Assembly (NCBI RefSeq): GCF_030818655.1
Contig: NZ_JAUTAN010000001.1
Location: forward strand, 248,001-312,000
Direction: 5' to 3'
From: Nocardioides zeae
Lineage (GTDB): Bacteria > Actinomycetota > Actinomycetes > Propionibacteriales > Nocardioidaceae
DNA: 64,000 nt
The position numbers were made by a program, and so were the translations under genes. Of this stretch, positions 27,590-36,271 are shown piece by piece (the first letter of the stretch is position 1; every line of letters starts with the position of its first letter). The notes under the pieces are model-generated. The model was not told the DNA's origin. It did not search any database and saw only the letters and a program-made list of their open reading frames with translations.

Positions 27590-28426
27590 TCAGGAGACCT
27601 GGTCGAGGATGTTCTGGGTGATCTCGTCGATGCTCGCGCCGCCCACCTGCTGACCGTCGACGAGGACGGTCGGGGTGCCCTGGACGCCGTTGTCGGTGGC
27701 GGCGGTGCCGGCCTCCTCGACCCAGTCCTCGAAGGCGAGGTCCTCGATGCCGGGGCGCACGGCGTCCTCGTCGGCGCCCGCGACGACCGCCTGGTCGACC
27801 AGCCAGTCGTCGTCGGGGAACGGGCCGCGCTCGCTGGGCTGCTGGTCGTAGAGCAGGTCGTGGAACGTCTTCGCGGCGTCGGGGCCGGCGGCGTCCATGA
27901 CGACGGCCATCGCGTTGGCGGAGCGGAGCGAGTAGTCGCTGACCCGGCCCAGCAGGTTGAAGACGCGGTACTCCACGACGACGTCGCCCGAGTCGACGAG
28001 CTGGGTCAGCCGGTCGCTGCTCGCGGCCTCCAGGGCGCCGCAGAACGGGCAGAGGAAGTCCTCGTAGATCACCACGCGGTGCTCGGCGTCGGGGTCGCCG
28101 AACGCGAACCCGTAGTCGGAGGTGACCTCGCCCGCCAGGTTGACGCTGTCGCCGCTGCCGGGAGCGGTGGCCGAGCCTCCGTCGTCGGAGCCAGCGTCGT
28201 CGGTGGTGCGGCCCACCCCGGGCGCGTCGGCCTCGCCGGCTCCGTCGTCGTCACCACCGGTGAGCGCCAGCACGCCGATGATGACCGCGGCCACGACGGC
28301 GACGACGCCGCCGACGATGAGCCACTCCCGGAGGCGTTCCTTGCGCTGCGCCTCGCGCTGGGCGCGGGCAGCGACCTCCGCCCTGCTCTGCTTCGGACCG
28401 TCCGGCTTGCCGGGCGCCTGGGCCAT
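27590..28426 (-). CDS. Membrane-anchored DsbA-like thioredoxin-fold protein
   Basis: 278 residues. A charged cytoplasmic N-terminus (~45 residues), one membrane helix (WLIVGGVVAVVAAVIIGVLAL), an acidic Asp/Gly/Ser linker, then a DsbA-type domain with FLCPFCGALEAAS (CPFC redox pair) and the cis-Pro GTPTVLVDG. Same layout as actinobacterial DsbA/ BdbD-like proteins that make disulfides outside the cell. ATG 28426 follows AGTGAGG. Confidence 0.9.
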   Translation of the reverse strand: MAQAPGKPDGPKQSRAEVAARAQREAQRKERLREWLIVGGVVAVVAAVIIGVLALTGGDDDGAGEADAPGVGRTTDDAGSDDGGSATAPGSGDSVNLAGEVTSDYGFAFGDPDAEHRVVIYEDFLCPFCGALEAASSDRLTQLVDSGDVVVEYRVFNLLGRVSDYSLRSANAMAVVMDAAGPDAAKTFHDLLYDQQPSERGPFPDDDWLVDQAVVAGADEDAVRPGIEDLAFEDWVEEAGTAATDNGVQGTPTVLVDGQQVGGASIDEITQNILDQVS

Positions 28427-28536
28427 GCGTCCACGCCTCACTTCGTCGGGGTGCTGGGGACCGTTGCTCCCTCCCGAGGCTAGGCAGCGTTCCTGAACCC
28501 ATCCTGAGTCGCGCCCGCCGTCTGCGGGGCGGGGCG

Positions 28537-28542
28537 TAGGCT
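28537..28542 (+). promoter_or_regulatory. Predicted -10 element of orn, leaderless
   Basis: TAGGCT, 8 nt, then GTG 28551. Confidence 0.5.
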
Positions 28543-28550
28543 GCGACGTC

Positions 28551-29204
28551 GTGACGGACCGACTGGTGTGGATCGACTGCGAGATGACCGGCCTCGACCT
28601 GGGCGCCGACGCGCTGATCGAGGTGGCCGCGCTGGTCACCGACTTCGAGCTCAACGTGCTGGGTGACGGGGTCGACCTCATCATCAAGCCCGCGCCGGAG
28701 GCGCTCGCGCAGATGGGCGACTTCGTCCGCGACATGCACGAGAAGTCGGGCCTGCTCGCGCAGCTCGACACGGGCATGACGCTCGCCGAGGCGGAGGCCG
28801 AGGTGCTCGCCTACGTGAAGAGCCACTGCCCCGATGGCAGCCGCCCCCCGCTGGCCGGCAACACGGTGGCCACGGACCGCTCGTTCCTCGCGCGGGACAT
28901 GACGGAGCTCGAGGGGTTCCTCCACTACCGCATCGTCGACGTCTCCTCGATCAAGGAGCTGTCGCGCCGCTGGTTCCCGCGGGCCTACTACCAGGCTCCG
29001 AAGAAGCGCGGGAACCACCGGGCGCTCGCCGACATCCAGGAGAGCATCGAGGAGCTCCGCTACTACCGGGACGCCGTCTTCGTCCCGTCGCCCGGCCCGA
29101 GCTCGGCGCAGGCCGGGGAGATCGCCCGCCGTCACGGTGGCGCACTGACCGGGATCGGGGCCCCGGAGCCCGCATCCGACCCGGGTGGTCAGAGCACTCC
29201 CTGA
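28551..29204 (+). CDS. orn: Oligoribonuclease
   Basis: DEDDh 3'-5' exonuclease that degrades 2-5-nt RNAs and pGpG. 217 residues: Asp/Glu in VWIDCEMTGLD, Asp in NTVATDRSFLA, His/Asp in GNHRALADIQESI. The C-terminal ~30 residues (Ser/Pro/Gly-rich) are an extension beyond the catalytic domain. tRNA-His follows. Confidence 0.96.
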   Translation: MTDRLVWIDCEMTGLDLGADALIEVAALVTDFELNVLGDGVDLIIKPAPEALAQMGDFVRDMHEKSGLLAQLDTGMTLAEAEAEVLAYVKSHCPDGSRPPLAGNTVATDRSFLARDMTELEGFLHYRIVDVSSIKELSRRWFPRAYYQAPKKRGNHRALADIQESIEELRYYRDAVFVPSPGPSSAQAGEIARRHGGALTGIGAPEPASDPGGQSTP

Positions 29205-29258
29205 CACCCGCTACACTTCTGCCCGGCCCGTCGCGATGAGAGTCGCGCACGAGGTCGT

Positions 29259-29332
29259 GGTGGGTATAGCTCAGCTGGTAGAGCGCCGCCTTGTGGTGGC
29301 GGATGTCGCGGGTTCGAGTCCCGTTACTCACC
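29259..29332 (+). tRNA. tRNA-His (anticodon GUG)
   Basis: Acceptor GTGGGTA/TACTCAC preceded by the extra G-1 typical of tRNA-His, anticodon stem CCGCC/GGCGG around TTGTGGT, T arm GGGTTCGAGTCCC. A TACACT hexamer at 29212-29217 is a likely -10. Confidence 0.95.
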
Positions 29333-29336
29333 CCGG

Positions 29337-29374
29337 AGAACGCGCGAGGCCCTCGGGCCTCGCGCGTTCGTCAT
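29337..29374 (+). terminator. Rho-independent-type hairpin after tRNA-His
   Basis: GAACGCGCGAGGCC-ctcg-GGCCTCGCGCGTTC, 14-bp perfect arms with a 4-nt loop, followed by GTCATTT. Confidence 0.85.
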
Positions 29375-29411
29375 TTCGCTCCCGGCAAGGCGCCGCCCCG
29401 CGCTCGCCGCC

Positions 29412-31493
29412 TCAGGCCGGCTGCTGCGCCCGTACGCCGAGGCGCGGCAGCACGACGAGGAACGTCGAGCCGATCGAGGGCTCCGACGTCGCGCCGATGA
29501 CGCCCCCGTGCTGCTCGACGATCGCGTGCGCGATCGACAGCCCGAGCCCCGTGCCCTGGATCGCCTCGCGCTTCGCGATCGAGGAGCGGAAGAACTGCGT
29601 GAACAGCTGGTCCTGCTCGTCCACGGGGATGCCGAGGCCGGTGTCGCTCACCTCGATCACGACCTCGTCGGACTCGAGCCGGAGCGAGACGTCGACCTGG
29701 CCGCCGTCGTGCGTGAACTTGAGCGCGTTGGTCAGCAGGTTGAGCACGACGCGCTCCAGCATCCCGGCGTCGCCGTCGACGAGGGCCTCGTCGTCGGGCA
29801 GTGCGACGCGCACCTCGAGGTCGCGCGTCTCGAGCTGGGGCGCGACGACGTCGTACGCCGAGCGCACCACGTCGCGCAGGTCGAGCGGCTCGCTGGCGAG
29901 GTCGAGCTGGCCGGCGTTGACGCGGGAGAGCACGAGGAGGTCCTCGACGAGGGAGCGCAGGCGCTCGCCGTTGTTGATGATGCGCTCGAGCGTCTGCGCC
30001 ACCAGTGGCGGGATCTCCCCGAGGTCGCCGTCGGCGAGCATCGTGGCGTAGCCGAGGACGCTCGTCAGCGGTGTGCGCAGCTCGTGGCTGACGGTCGAGA
30101 CCAGGGCGTCCTTCATGCGGTCGGCCTGCTCGAGGCGCTCCACGGCCTCGCGCTCGCTGAGCAGCGCCGCCAGGAGCGCGTCCTGGCGCTGCACCCGCGC
30201 GGTGACGTCCTCCGAGGTGCACACGTAGCCGACGACCTCACCGCGCTGGTCGTGCATGCGGGTGATGGTGACCGAGTGGGAGCGCATCTCGCCGGACTTG
30301 CGGCGCATCCGCCAGTCCCGCGGCTCGCTCGAGCGCTTCGTGAGGGCGCGGGCGATCCGGTGGAACTCGGGCGCCGTGCCGACGGCCTCCGCCAGTGCGC
30401 GCAGCTCCGACCGCGGGACGAAGGCGGCCGGGGTCTGGCCGAGCATGTCGCGTGCGTCGTACCCGAGCAGCAGCTCCGCGCCCACGTTGAAGACCGTGAT
30501 GCGGCCGTCACGGTCGGTGCCGATGATCGCGGTCCGGGTGGCCGAGTCCATGATCCGGCCCACGAGCTCACGCTCGCGGTGGGCCTCGGCGGACCGAGCG
30601 CGGAACAGCTGCGCGACGAGGGTGTAGGGCACGACGAGGAGCACCGCGCTCAGGAGGAACAGGAGCAGGACCGTCGTGTCGGGGACGGCGGTCCGCTCGT
30701 GGAGGGCGATGCTGTAGGGGCCGACGCCGATCGAGGCAAAGGTGAGCACCGTCACCGTGATCACGAAGAGCTGCGCGATCATGTCGGTCAGCGTCAGGCG
30801 GAGCGCACCCCAGGCCAGGAGCGGCACGAGCGTGAACGCCCAGGCGACCTCGTCCTGCAACGTGAAGACGGCGGTGGTCGCGGCGAGCACGGCGACCCAC
30901 TGGGCCCATCGCTCGGGATCGGTGACCCGCTGCGTGGTCCGGTCGAAGCGCAGGAAGGGGAGCGTCAGCAGGAGCTGGGAGAACGTCGTGGCGAGCAGCA
31001 CCAGCACCGACTGGGACGTCCGCGGCTGCACGCCGGCGGCCCCCACGAAGCCGGCGAGCGTGAGCACGCCGAGCAGCGGTCCGAGGGTCCCCGCGACGAG
31101 CCAGCGGCCCAGGTCGCCCTGGCTGCGCAGCCCCGGTCGCCCGCGGTCCCGCCGGCGGAGCACGATCGTCGCGGCGAGCGCCTGGACGGCCACGCTGACG
31201 CCGAACCCGACGGCCGTGAGGGGCCGGACGTCGACCAGCGACATGGTCCACCAACCGGCGAGCCCGCCGAGCACGACCGGCACCGGCGCCCAACGGAGCG
31301 GCGCCACGATGGCCGCGGCCGTCACCAGGCCGACCGGCCACTGGGTGAAGGCGACCACCCAGGTCTCGCCCCAGTAGGCGGCGACGAAGCCGAGGCCGAG
31401 CACCGCGAGGAGCAGCAGCGCCGGGAGCCGGGTGCCCGCGAGGAGACCCCCTGCCTCCGGGCGTGCCGCGCCCGCCACGTCGGTGCTGCTCAC
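29412..31493 (-). CDS. MASE1-PAS sensor histidine kinase
   Basis: 693 residues. MASE1-type membrane sensor with about eight helices (~15-310), a PAS domain (~330-450: TAIIGTDRDGRITVFN ... GYVCTSEDVTAR), HisKA with phospho-His in STVSHELRTPLTSVLGY, and an ATPase with LLTNALKFTHDGG (N box), VSDTGLGIPVDEQ (G1) and GTGLGLSIAHAIVEQHGG (G2). No receiver domain and no adjacent regulator, so the partner lies elsewhere. GTG 31493 has GGGAGGA upstream; the reading frame stays open far upstream but that part is antisense to the FAD gene. Confidence 0.92.
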   Translation of the reverse strand: MSSTDVAGAARPEAGGLLAGTRLPALLLLAVLGLGFVAAYWGETWVVAFTQWPVGLVTAAAIVAPLRWAPVPVVLGGLAGWWTMSLVDVRPLTAVGFGVSVAVQALAATIVLRRRDRGRPGLRSQGDLGRWLVAGTLGPLLGVLTLAGFVGAAGVQPRTSQSVLVLLATTFSQLLLTLPFLRFDRTTQRVTDPERWAQWVAVLAATTAVFTLQDEVAWAFTLVPLLAWGALRLTLTDMIAQLFVITVTVLTFASIGVGPYSIALHERTAVPDTTVLLLFLLSAVLLVVPYTLVAQLFRARSAEAHRERELVGRIMDSATRTAIIGTDRDGRITVFNVGAELLLGYDARDMLGQTPAAFVPRSELRALAEAVGTAPEFHRIARALTKRSSEPRDWRMRRKSGEMRSHSVTITRMHDQRGEVVGYVCTSEDVTARVQRQDALLAALLSEREAVERLEQADRMKDALVSTVSHELRTPLTSVLGYATMLADGDLGEIPPLVAQTLERIINNGERLRSLVEDLLVLSRVNAGQLDLASEPLDLRDVVRSAYDVVAPQLETRDLEVRVALPDDEALVDGDAGMLERVVLNLLTNALKFTHDGGQVDVSLRLESDEVVIEVSDTGLGIPVDEQDQLFTQFFRSSIAKREAIQGTGLGLSIAHAIVEQHGGVIGATSEPSIGSTFLVVLPRLGVRAQQPA

Positions 31494-31621
31494 GCGTCCT
31501 CCCTGCTGGGCCAGGCGTCGACGTCGCCTGCCCCTCGTCGCCGCACATTGTGACCCGTCGGGACGGACTTGGCAGGTGAACGGCCACCTGCCCGTCGGCC
31601 GGGGCCCGCGGAGGATCGTCC

Positions 31622-31627
31622 TAGGGT
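31622..31627 (+). promoter_or_regulatory. Predicted -10 element of the FAD oxidoreductase gene, leaderless
   Basis: TAGGGT, 7 nt, then ATG 31635. Confidence 0.45.
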
Positions 31628-31634
31628 GAACCGC

Positions 31635-33254
31635 ATGGACGAGCGCACGGAGACCCGGTCGACCCGGCTCGCGAGCACCGACTACGACGTCGTCGTGGTG
31701 GGCGGCGGCCACAACGGGCTGGTGGCCGCCGCCTATCTCGCACGCCGTGGTCTGTCGGTCGCGGTCCTGGAGCGGCTGGGCCGCACCGGAGGCGCTGCCG
31801 TCTCCACCGAGGCGTTCCCCGGCGTGCCGGTGCGGCTCTCGCGCTACTCCTACCTCGTGAGCCTGCTGCCCGACCAGGTCGTCACCGACCTCGGGCTCGA
31901 CCTGCGCCTCGTGTCGCGCTCGACCGCGTCGTACTCGCCCTACCGCCGCGACGGCGTCGACGGCGGCCTGCTCGTCGAACGACCCGAGGGGCCGGCGACG
32001 CGGGCGTCGTTCGCGGCGCTGACGGGGTCGGACGCGGCGTACGAGGCCTGGACGTCCTTCTACGGCGAGGTGGAGGAGCTGGCGCGCGTCGTCGCGCCGA
32101 CGCTGACCCGGCCCCTGCCGCGGGTGGACGACCTGGCGGCGCAGGTGCCCGCCGCGATCTGGCGGGACGTCGTGGAGCGGCCGCTCGGCGAGGCCATCGA
32201 GCGGCGGTTCACCGATGACCTCGTGCGCGGCGTCGTCGCCACGGACGGGCTCATCGGCACCTTCGCCTCGCTCCACAGCCCGTCGCTGGTGCAGAACCGC
32301 TGCTTCCTCTACCACCTCATCGGCAACGGCACGGGGGAGTGGCGCGTGCCGGTCGGCGGCATGGGGGCGGTCACCGACGCCCTGCACGCCTCCGCCGTCG
32401 GCGCCGGTGCGGAGGTGCTGACGCACGCCGACGTACGCCGCGTGCACGCCGCCTCCGCGAGCGGGACCGCCGGCGGGTCGGGGGCCGAGGTCACCTTCGT
32501 CGACGCCGAGGGCACCCACAGGGTCGGGGCGCGGTTCGTGCTGTCCGGGGTGGCGCCGTGGACCTTGGCCGGCCTCGTCGGCGAACCCCTCGAGGAGGTC
32601 GTGAAGCCGCAGGGGTCGCAGCTGAAGATCAACCTCCTGCTCGACCGGCTGCCGCGCCTCCGCTCGGGCGTGGACCCGGCCGTGGCGTTCGCGGGCACGT
32701 TGCACCTCGCCGAAGGGGCCGGCGAGCTCGAGGCGGCCCACGCCGACGCCGTCGCCGGCCGGGTGCCGACCCGCATGCCGGGCGAGGTCTACTGCCACTC
32801 GCTGACGGACCCGTCGATCCTCGGCCCGCTCGCGGGCACCGGTGCGCACACGCTCACCTACTTCGGGCTCCACACGCCCGCGGGGCTCTTCGCCGGCGAC
32901 CCGGGGTTCGCGAAGGTCGCCGTCGAACGCGCCATCGCCTCCCTCGACGAGGTGCTCCTCGACCCCATCTCCTCCGTGGTGGCACGGGACGCCGACGGGA
33001 ACCCGTGCATCGAGGCGAAGACCCCGCTGGACGTCGAGGCGGACCTCCAGATGCCCGGCGGGCACATCTTCCACGGCGACCTCGAGTGGCCCTGGGCGCC
33101 CTCGCGCGCCGCGCTCGACGCGCCGGCGGCGGCGTGGGGCGTGGAGACCGCGTACGACGGCGTGCTCCTCTGCGGCTCCGGTGCACGCCGCGGTGGCGCG
33201 GTCTCCGGCCTCGGCGGGCACAACGCCGCGCACGCGGTGCTGGACGCCATCTGA
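31635..33254 (+). CDS. Phytoene-desaturase-like FAD-dependent oxidoreductase
   Basis: 539 residues. Dinucleotide motif VVVVGGGHNGLVAAAYLARRG near residue 20 and the GG motif GRTGGAAVSTE; the C-terminal FAD contact is GVLLCGSGARRGGAVSGLGGHNAA (read in part). This NAD(P)/FAD family includes phytoene desaturase relatives and vertebrate PYROXD2; no carotenoid genes are nearby, so the substrate is open. Stops 54 nt before tRNA-Lys. Confidence 0.88.
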   Translation: MDERTETRSTRLASTDYDVVVVGGGHNGLVAAAYLARRGLSVAVLERLGRTGGAAVSTEAFPGVPVRLSRYSYLVSLLPDQVVTDLGLDLRLVSRSTASYSPYRRDGVDGGLLVERPEGPATRASFAALTGSDAAYEAWTSFYGEVEELARVVAPTLTRPLPRVDDLAAQVPAAIWRDVVERPLGEAIERRFTDDLVRGVVATDGLIGTFASLHSPSLVQNRCFLYHLIGNGTGEWRVPVGGMGAVTDALHASAVGAGAEVLTHADVRRVHAASASGTAGGSGAEVTFVDAEGTHRVGARFVLSGVAPWTLAGLVGEPLEEVVKPQGSQLKINLLLDRLPRLRSGVDPAVAFAGTLHLAEGAGELEAAHADAVAGRVPTRMPGEVYCHSLTDPSILGPLAGTGAHTLTYFGLHTPAGLFAGDPGFAKVAVERAIASLDEVLLDPISSVVARDADGNPCIEAKTPLDVEADLQMPGGHIFHGDLEWPWAPSRAALDAPAAAWGVETAYDGVLLCGSGARRGGAVSGLGGHNAAHAVLDAI

Positions 33255-33308
33255 GCCTCGATTTTTCTGGGGCGTCACCCGCTGCTAATGTTGCACCCGC
33301 TTCACCGG

Positions 33309-33381
<73 letters not shown>

Positions 33382-33387
33382 CAGATC

Positions 33388-33425
33388 GAGAAGGCCCCGC
33401 ACCGTTCGGTGCGGGGCCTTCTGCG
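33388..33425 (+). terminator. Hairpin terminator after tRNA-Lys
   Basis: AAGGCCCCGCACC-gttc-GGTGCGGGGCCTT, 13-bp perfect arms, then CTGCGTT. Confidence 0.9.
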
Positions 33426-33586
33426 TTGGTGGCGTCGCTGCCGTTGCCCCGGGGCGGCGCCTGAGTGGCAGCGGGCCGGGTACCGAGGAAGTACGGCGCC
33501 GTTCTCGTCGCCGCGTACCACTCCCTCCCCCCACCGGGCGTGACGGAGCCAGCCCGCTGGCTCGGTCGTCGCCGTCAGGAGCAGTC

Positions 33587-33952
33587 ATGTCCCCCTCCCA
33601 GTCCCTTCCGTCGTACCAGGGCGTCGGCGCCGCGCGCCGTCGCATCAGCACCGAGACCAAGGCCTCGTTCAAGACGACCGAGCTCGTCGCGTTCGTCGTG
33701 GTCGCCCTCGGGATCCTCATCGCCTCCGCCGTCGTGGACGCCTCCGACTTCGGGGCCCAGGAGGCGTGGTTCTACGTCACGCTCCTGACCATCGGCTACA
33801 TGGTGAGCCGCGGCCTCGCGAAGTCCGGCTCGCGGGACTTCTACGACGACGAGGACGGCCGCGATTCGCGGTCGGGCGGGTCGGTCGGGTCGGCGGGATC
33901 GGCCGGGTCGGCGGGGCACGCGCAGCACCAGGGCACCGGGTTCCCCTCCTGA
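33587..33952 (+). CDS. Small two-helix membrane protein
   Basis: 121 residues: LVAFVVVALGILIASAVV and WFYVTLLTIGYMVSRGLAK helices, then an acidic patch (SRDFYDDEDGRD) and a low-complexity GSAGSAGSAG tail. SD CAGGAG before ATG 33587. Family not recognised; similar small proteins are common in Nocardioides. Followed by short repeats and a terminator. Confidence 0.75.
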   Translation: MSPSQSLPSYQGVGAARRRISTETKASFKTTELVAFVVVALGILIASAVVDASDFGAQEAWFYVTLLTIGYMVSRGLAKSGSRDFYDDEDGRDSRSGGSVGSAGSAGSAGHAQHQGTGFPS

Positions 33953-33960
33953 GGAATGTC

Positions 33961-34015
33961 TTCCGAGTAACGCCTCCCGAGTAACGCCTCCCGAGTGACG
34001 CTCTCCCGGGTGACG
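33961..34015. repeat. Short degenerate tandem repeat (CTCCCGAGTAACG units)
   Basis: About four units of 16-17 bp (CGAGTAACGCCTCC, CGAGTAACGCCTCC, CGAGTGACGCTCTC, CGGGTGACG) between the small membrane protein and its terminator. Confidence 0.75.
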
Positions 34016-34017
34016 TC

Positions 34018-34056
34018 GACAGGCCCCGCACCGTGCTGGTGCGGGGCCTGTTGATT
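34018..34056 (+). terminator. Hairpin terminator
   Basis: ACAGGCCCCGCACC pairs with GGTGCGGGGCCTGT across a 5-nt loop and is followed by TGATTG. It resembles the tRNA-Lys terminator hairpin. Confidence 0.85.
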
Positions 34057-34121
34057 GCTGGCTTCCGCCGGGCATGCTGCGCCGCCCGGCCACTGGGTGA
34101 GGACGGGCGGCGGTGTGGGGG

Positions 34122-35582
34122 CTAGGTCGTTTCTGGTGGTGGCCAGGGGTGGGTGCCGTCGGGGTCGACGAGGTAGGTCTGGCCCGTCGGACTGGTCCAG
34201 ATGAGGGCGTTCGGTGGTTCCCCGTTGTCCGGGTTGGTGGGTCGGTAGGTCCAGCGTTTCCCGGTGCGTAGCTCGCGGTGGGTCTTCATGCGGTGGTGGC
34301 GGCGGCAGAGCGGGAACAGGTTGGTCGTCGAGGTCTGGCCGGGTGGGCCGTTCTCGTCGTAGGCCTGGCGGTGGTCGAGGTCGGCGGTGCGTGAGCTGCG
34401 GGTGCAGTACGGGAACACACACCTGGGCCAGCGGACACGGACGTGGTCAGCGATCCAGTCCGGTGGGGTGTAGCCGTTGACAGCGTCGTGCTGGTTGAGG
34501 TCGATGACCGGCTTGATCGTGACGGTGGTGTCGGGGCTGGCGCACCAGGTCTGGACCTGCTCTGCGGTGACTGTGCCGCGGGGTAGGCCGGGGGTGTCGA
34601 GCCGGGCGAGGTCGATGCCGGTGGTGCCGGTGCAGGCGTCGATCCCGGGGCCGAATCCGGTCAGGGTGCCGGTGATGGCGGCCTGGTCGAGGTGCACGAA
34701 GAGCACCACCTCCCGCCGAGTGCGTGTCGGCGTGGGCGGCTGGCCCTCGTCGTACTCGAGCGTGCTGATTCCGTCGCAGCGCCGCGCCACCTCGCCCAGG
34801 GCCATCGAGCGGCGGACGTCGAGGTCCTGATCGCACCCCAGCTCGACGAGCTGCCGCGCGACGTGGGCCACCGTCCGCTCCAAGTCCAGCGCGTCGGCCA
34901 GGTCGAGGGTGCCGTGGACGTCCACGGTCCCGCGCAGCGTGCCCGTGAGCGGGTCCGCGTAGCCCACGTCGCCCAGCTCGATCGTCAGGTGCCGGCCCCC
35001 GTCGGCCTCGGCCCGCTCGGCCTCGGTGGTCTCGGGGTCGAACCGCGCCGCGGCCTCGACCACCAGACGGTCGACCTCGGGACCGGTGGCCTTGCCAGCG
35101 ACGTACGCCACATGGCGATCCACGAACCCCGCGCCCTCGAAGGTCAGCGTCCGTGTCGCCTGTGCGATCCGGCGTCCTCGCCAGACATCGACCTCGCCCG
35201 CGGCGATCCGGGCGTGGACACGGGGCAGGCGGTAGCGCAGCTCCACCGCATCCCCGACCAGCCGCCGTGCGGCATCGAACGAGCACCCCCGAGCAGCGGC
35301 GACCTCGCCGATGCAGAACTCCGCCACCACGGGCGCTCCAGGGCCCCCCAGCTCGAGGAACTGGTCCCCGGCCAGTTTCTCGGCGTAGGACTCCTCGTGC
35401 CACTCGCCCAGCACCGTGATGGGATCCCCGACGACCTCGTCGGAGGTGTGCGCCGTTGCCCAGTCGCCCACGGCGACGAACGCAGCCGCTTCCGCGACAC
35501 GAGCAGCGTGTGTGCGCTCGCGGACCGCGTCGATCAACGCAGTCGCCGCAGTCGCCGCCGTGTGCCGGGTCCCCCGATCCAT
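34122..35582 (-). CDS. DUF222-HNH endonuclease family protein (13E12 repeat family)
   Basis: 486 residues. N-terminal DUF222 region (~60-370) and a C-terminal HNH domain: CVFPYCTRSSRTADLDHRQAYDENG (read in part), TNLFPLCRRHHRMKTH, with the paired Cys, the catalytic His and the closing HH/H. The mycobacterial 13E12 relatives are members of the LexA/SOS regulon; a LexA box abuts this promoter too. Leaderless ATG 35582 follows a TAGAGT -10. Often present in many copies per genome; possibly of mobile-intron or HEG origin. Confidence 0.93.
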   Translation of the reverse strand: MDRGTRHTAATAATALIDAVRERTHAARVAEAAAFVAVGDWATAHTSDEVVGDPITVLGEWHEESYAEKLAGDQFLELGGPGAPVVAEFCIGEVAAARGCSFDAARRLVGDAVELRYRLPRVHARIAAGEVDVWRGRRIAQATRTLTFEGAGFVDRHVAYVAGKATGPEVDRLVVEAAARFDPETTEAERAEADGGRHLTIELGDVGYADPLTGTLRGTVDVHGTLDLADALDLERTVAHVARQLVELGCDQDLDVRRSMALGEVARRCDGISTLEYDEGQPPTPTRTRREVVLFVHLDQAAITGTLTGFGPGIDACTGTTGIDLARLDTPGLPRGTVTAEQVQTWCASPDTTVTIKPVIDLNQHDAVNGYTPPDWIADHVRVRWPRCVFPYCTRSSRTADLDHRQAYDENGPPGQTSTTNLFPLCRRHHRMKTHRELRTGKRWTYRPTNPDNGEPPNALIWTSPTGQTYLVDPDGTHPWPPPETT

Positions 35583-35588
35583 GACCCC

Positions 35589-35594
35589 ACTCTA
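35589..35594 (-). promoter_or_regulatory. Predicted -10 element of the DUF222-HNH gene, leaderless
   Basis: On the minus strand TAGAGT ends 6 nt before ATG 35582. Confidence 0.5.
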
Positions 35595-35595
35595 A

Positions 35596-35611
35596 TCGAA
35601 CAGACATTCGA
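35596..35611 (-). promoter_or_regulatory. LexA (SOS) box
   Basis: TCGAACAGACATTCGA fits the actinobacterial consensus TCGAAC-N4-GTTCGA with one mismatch and lies directly next to the -10 of the DUF222-HNH gene. LexA bound here would block the promoter. Confidence 0.75.
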
Positions 35612-35633
35612 TCACCACCTTTTGGTGGTGATC
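35610..35633. promoter_or_regulatory. Perfect inverted repeat upstream of the LexA box
   Basis: GATCACCACC-tttt-GGTGGTGATC, 10-bp arms. Possible second operator or hairpin; no regulator known. Confidence 0.6.
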
Positions 35634-35656
35634 TGTGGATGACCGATCCGAGGCCG

Positions 35657-35724
35657 GCGTCGAGTTGTCACGTACGCAGCGACGAGCTCCCGGCTGCACC
35701 GCGGCGTACGTGACAACTCGACGC
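35657..35724. repeat. 21-bp inverted repeat pair (TACGTGACAACTCGACGC family)
   Basis: Arms at 35657-35677 and 35704-35724 are perfect complements with a 26-nt spacer. The same word occurs twice at 17371-17421. Confidence 0.9.
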
Positions 35725-35874
35725 ACCCGCCGCGCCGTCCGACCCACCTCGACGCTCCCGCCGCGCCGTACACCCCAACTCGACGCACCGCGCCGCACCG
35801 TTCAACCCAACTCGACGTCCCCGCCGCGCCGTCCGACCCACCTCGACGCACCTACCGCGCCGTCCGACCCAACT
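35719..35874. repeat. 31-bp tandem repeat, five copies
   Basis: Units begin CGACGCACCCGCCGCGCC and end CCACCT or CAACT; copies start at 35719, 35750, 35781, 35813 and 35844 (31, 31, 32, 31 and 31 bp). The last unit runs into the 3' end of the DoxX gene. Confidence 0.9.
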
Positions 35875-36271
35875 CGGCGCGCTTCGGCCCGAACCATCCG
35901 CACGCCCACAGGGCCGCCAGGACCAGCACGGGCTGGAAGAACAGGCGCGTCAGCCGTGCGCCGTCGGTGTCGAGCCCGAACGCGGAGGTGCCCTCGACGT
36001 ACTGCGCCACGTTGCCCGGGAACACCGCCACGAAGAAGACCGCCACCACGAGGCCCGTGAGGCGGCGGAGCCGCGCCGGGGCCAGCAGCAGTGCGAGCCC
36101 GAGGGCGATCTCCACGACCCCGGAGACGACGACCACGAGGTCGGCGTCGACCGGGAACCACGACGGCACCTGGGCCTGGAACTCCGTGCGGAGCGAGGTC
36201 AGGTGCAGCACGCCGGCCGCGACGAGGAAGACCCCGAGCGCGACCCGGAGCGCGTGGCGGGCCAGGGTCAC
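35852..36271 (-). CDS. DoxX-family membrane protein
   Basis: 139 residues, four helices (LRVALGVFLVAAGVLHL, DLVVVVSGVVEIALGLALLLA, LTGLVVAVFFVAVFPGNVAQYV, PVLVLAALWACGWF). The PGNVAQY segment is typical of a DoxX-like subgroup. The last ~8 codons (ELGRTAR) are encoded by the flanking tandem repeat, so the C-terminus may vary between strains. GTG 36271 overlaps the upstream stop. Confidence 0.88.
   Translation of the reverse strand: MTLARHALRVALGVFLVAAGVLHLTSLRTEFQAQVPSWFPVDADLVVVVSGVVEIALGLALLLAPARLRRLTGLVVAVFFVAVFPGNVAQYVEGTSAFGLDTDGARLTRLFFQPVLVLAALWACGWFGPKRAELGRTAR

Noticed and set aside
31494..33278. Upstream extension of the MASE1 kinase frame to more than 1200 codons
   Set aside because: The region is antisense to the FAD oxidoreductase; the kinase begins at GTG 31493 with a good ribosome-binding site.
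35719..35874. Tandem 31-bp repeats as a CRISPR array
   Set aside because: Units are directly adjacent with no spacers and no cas genes are present.
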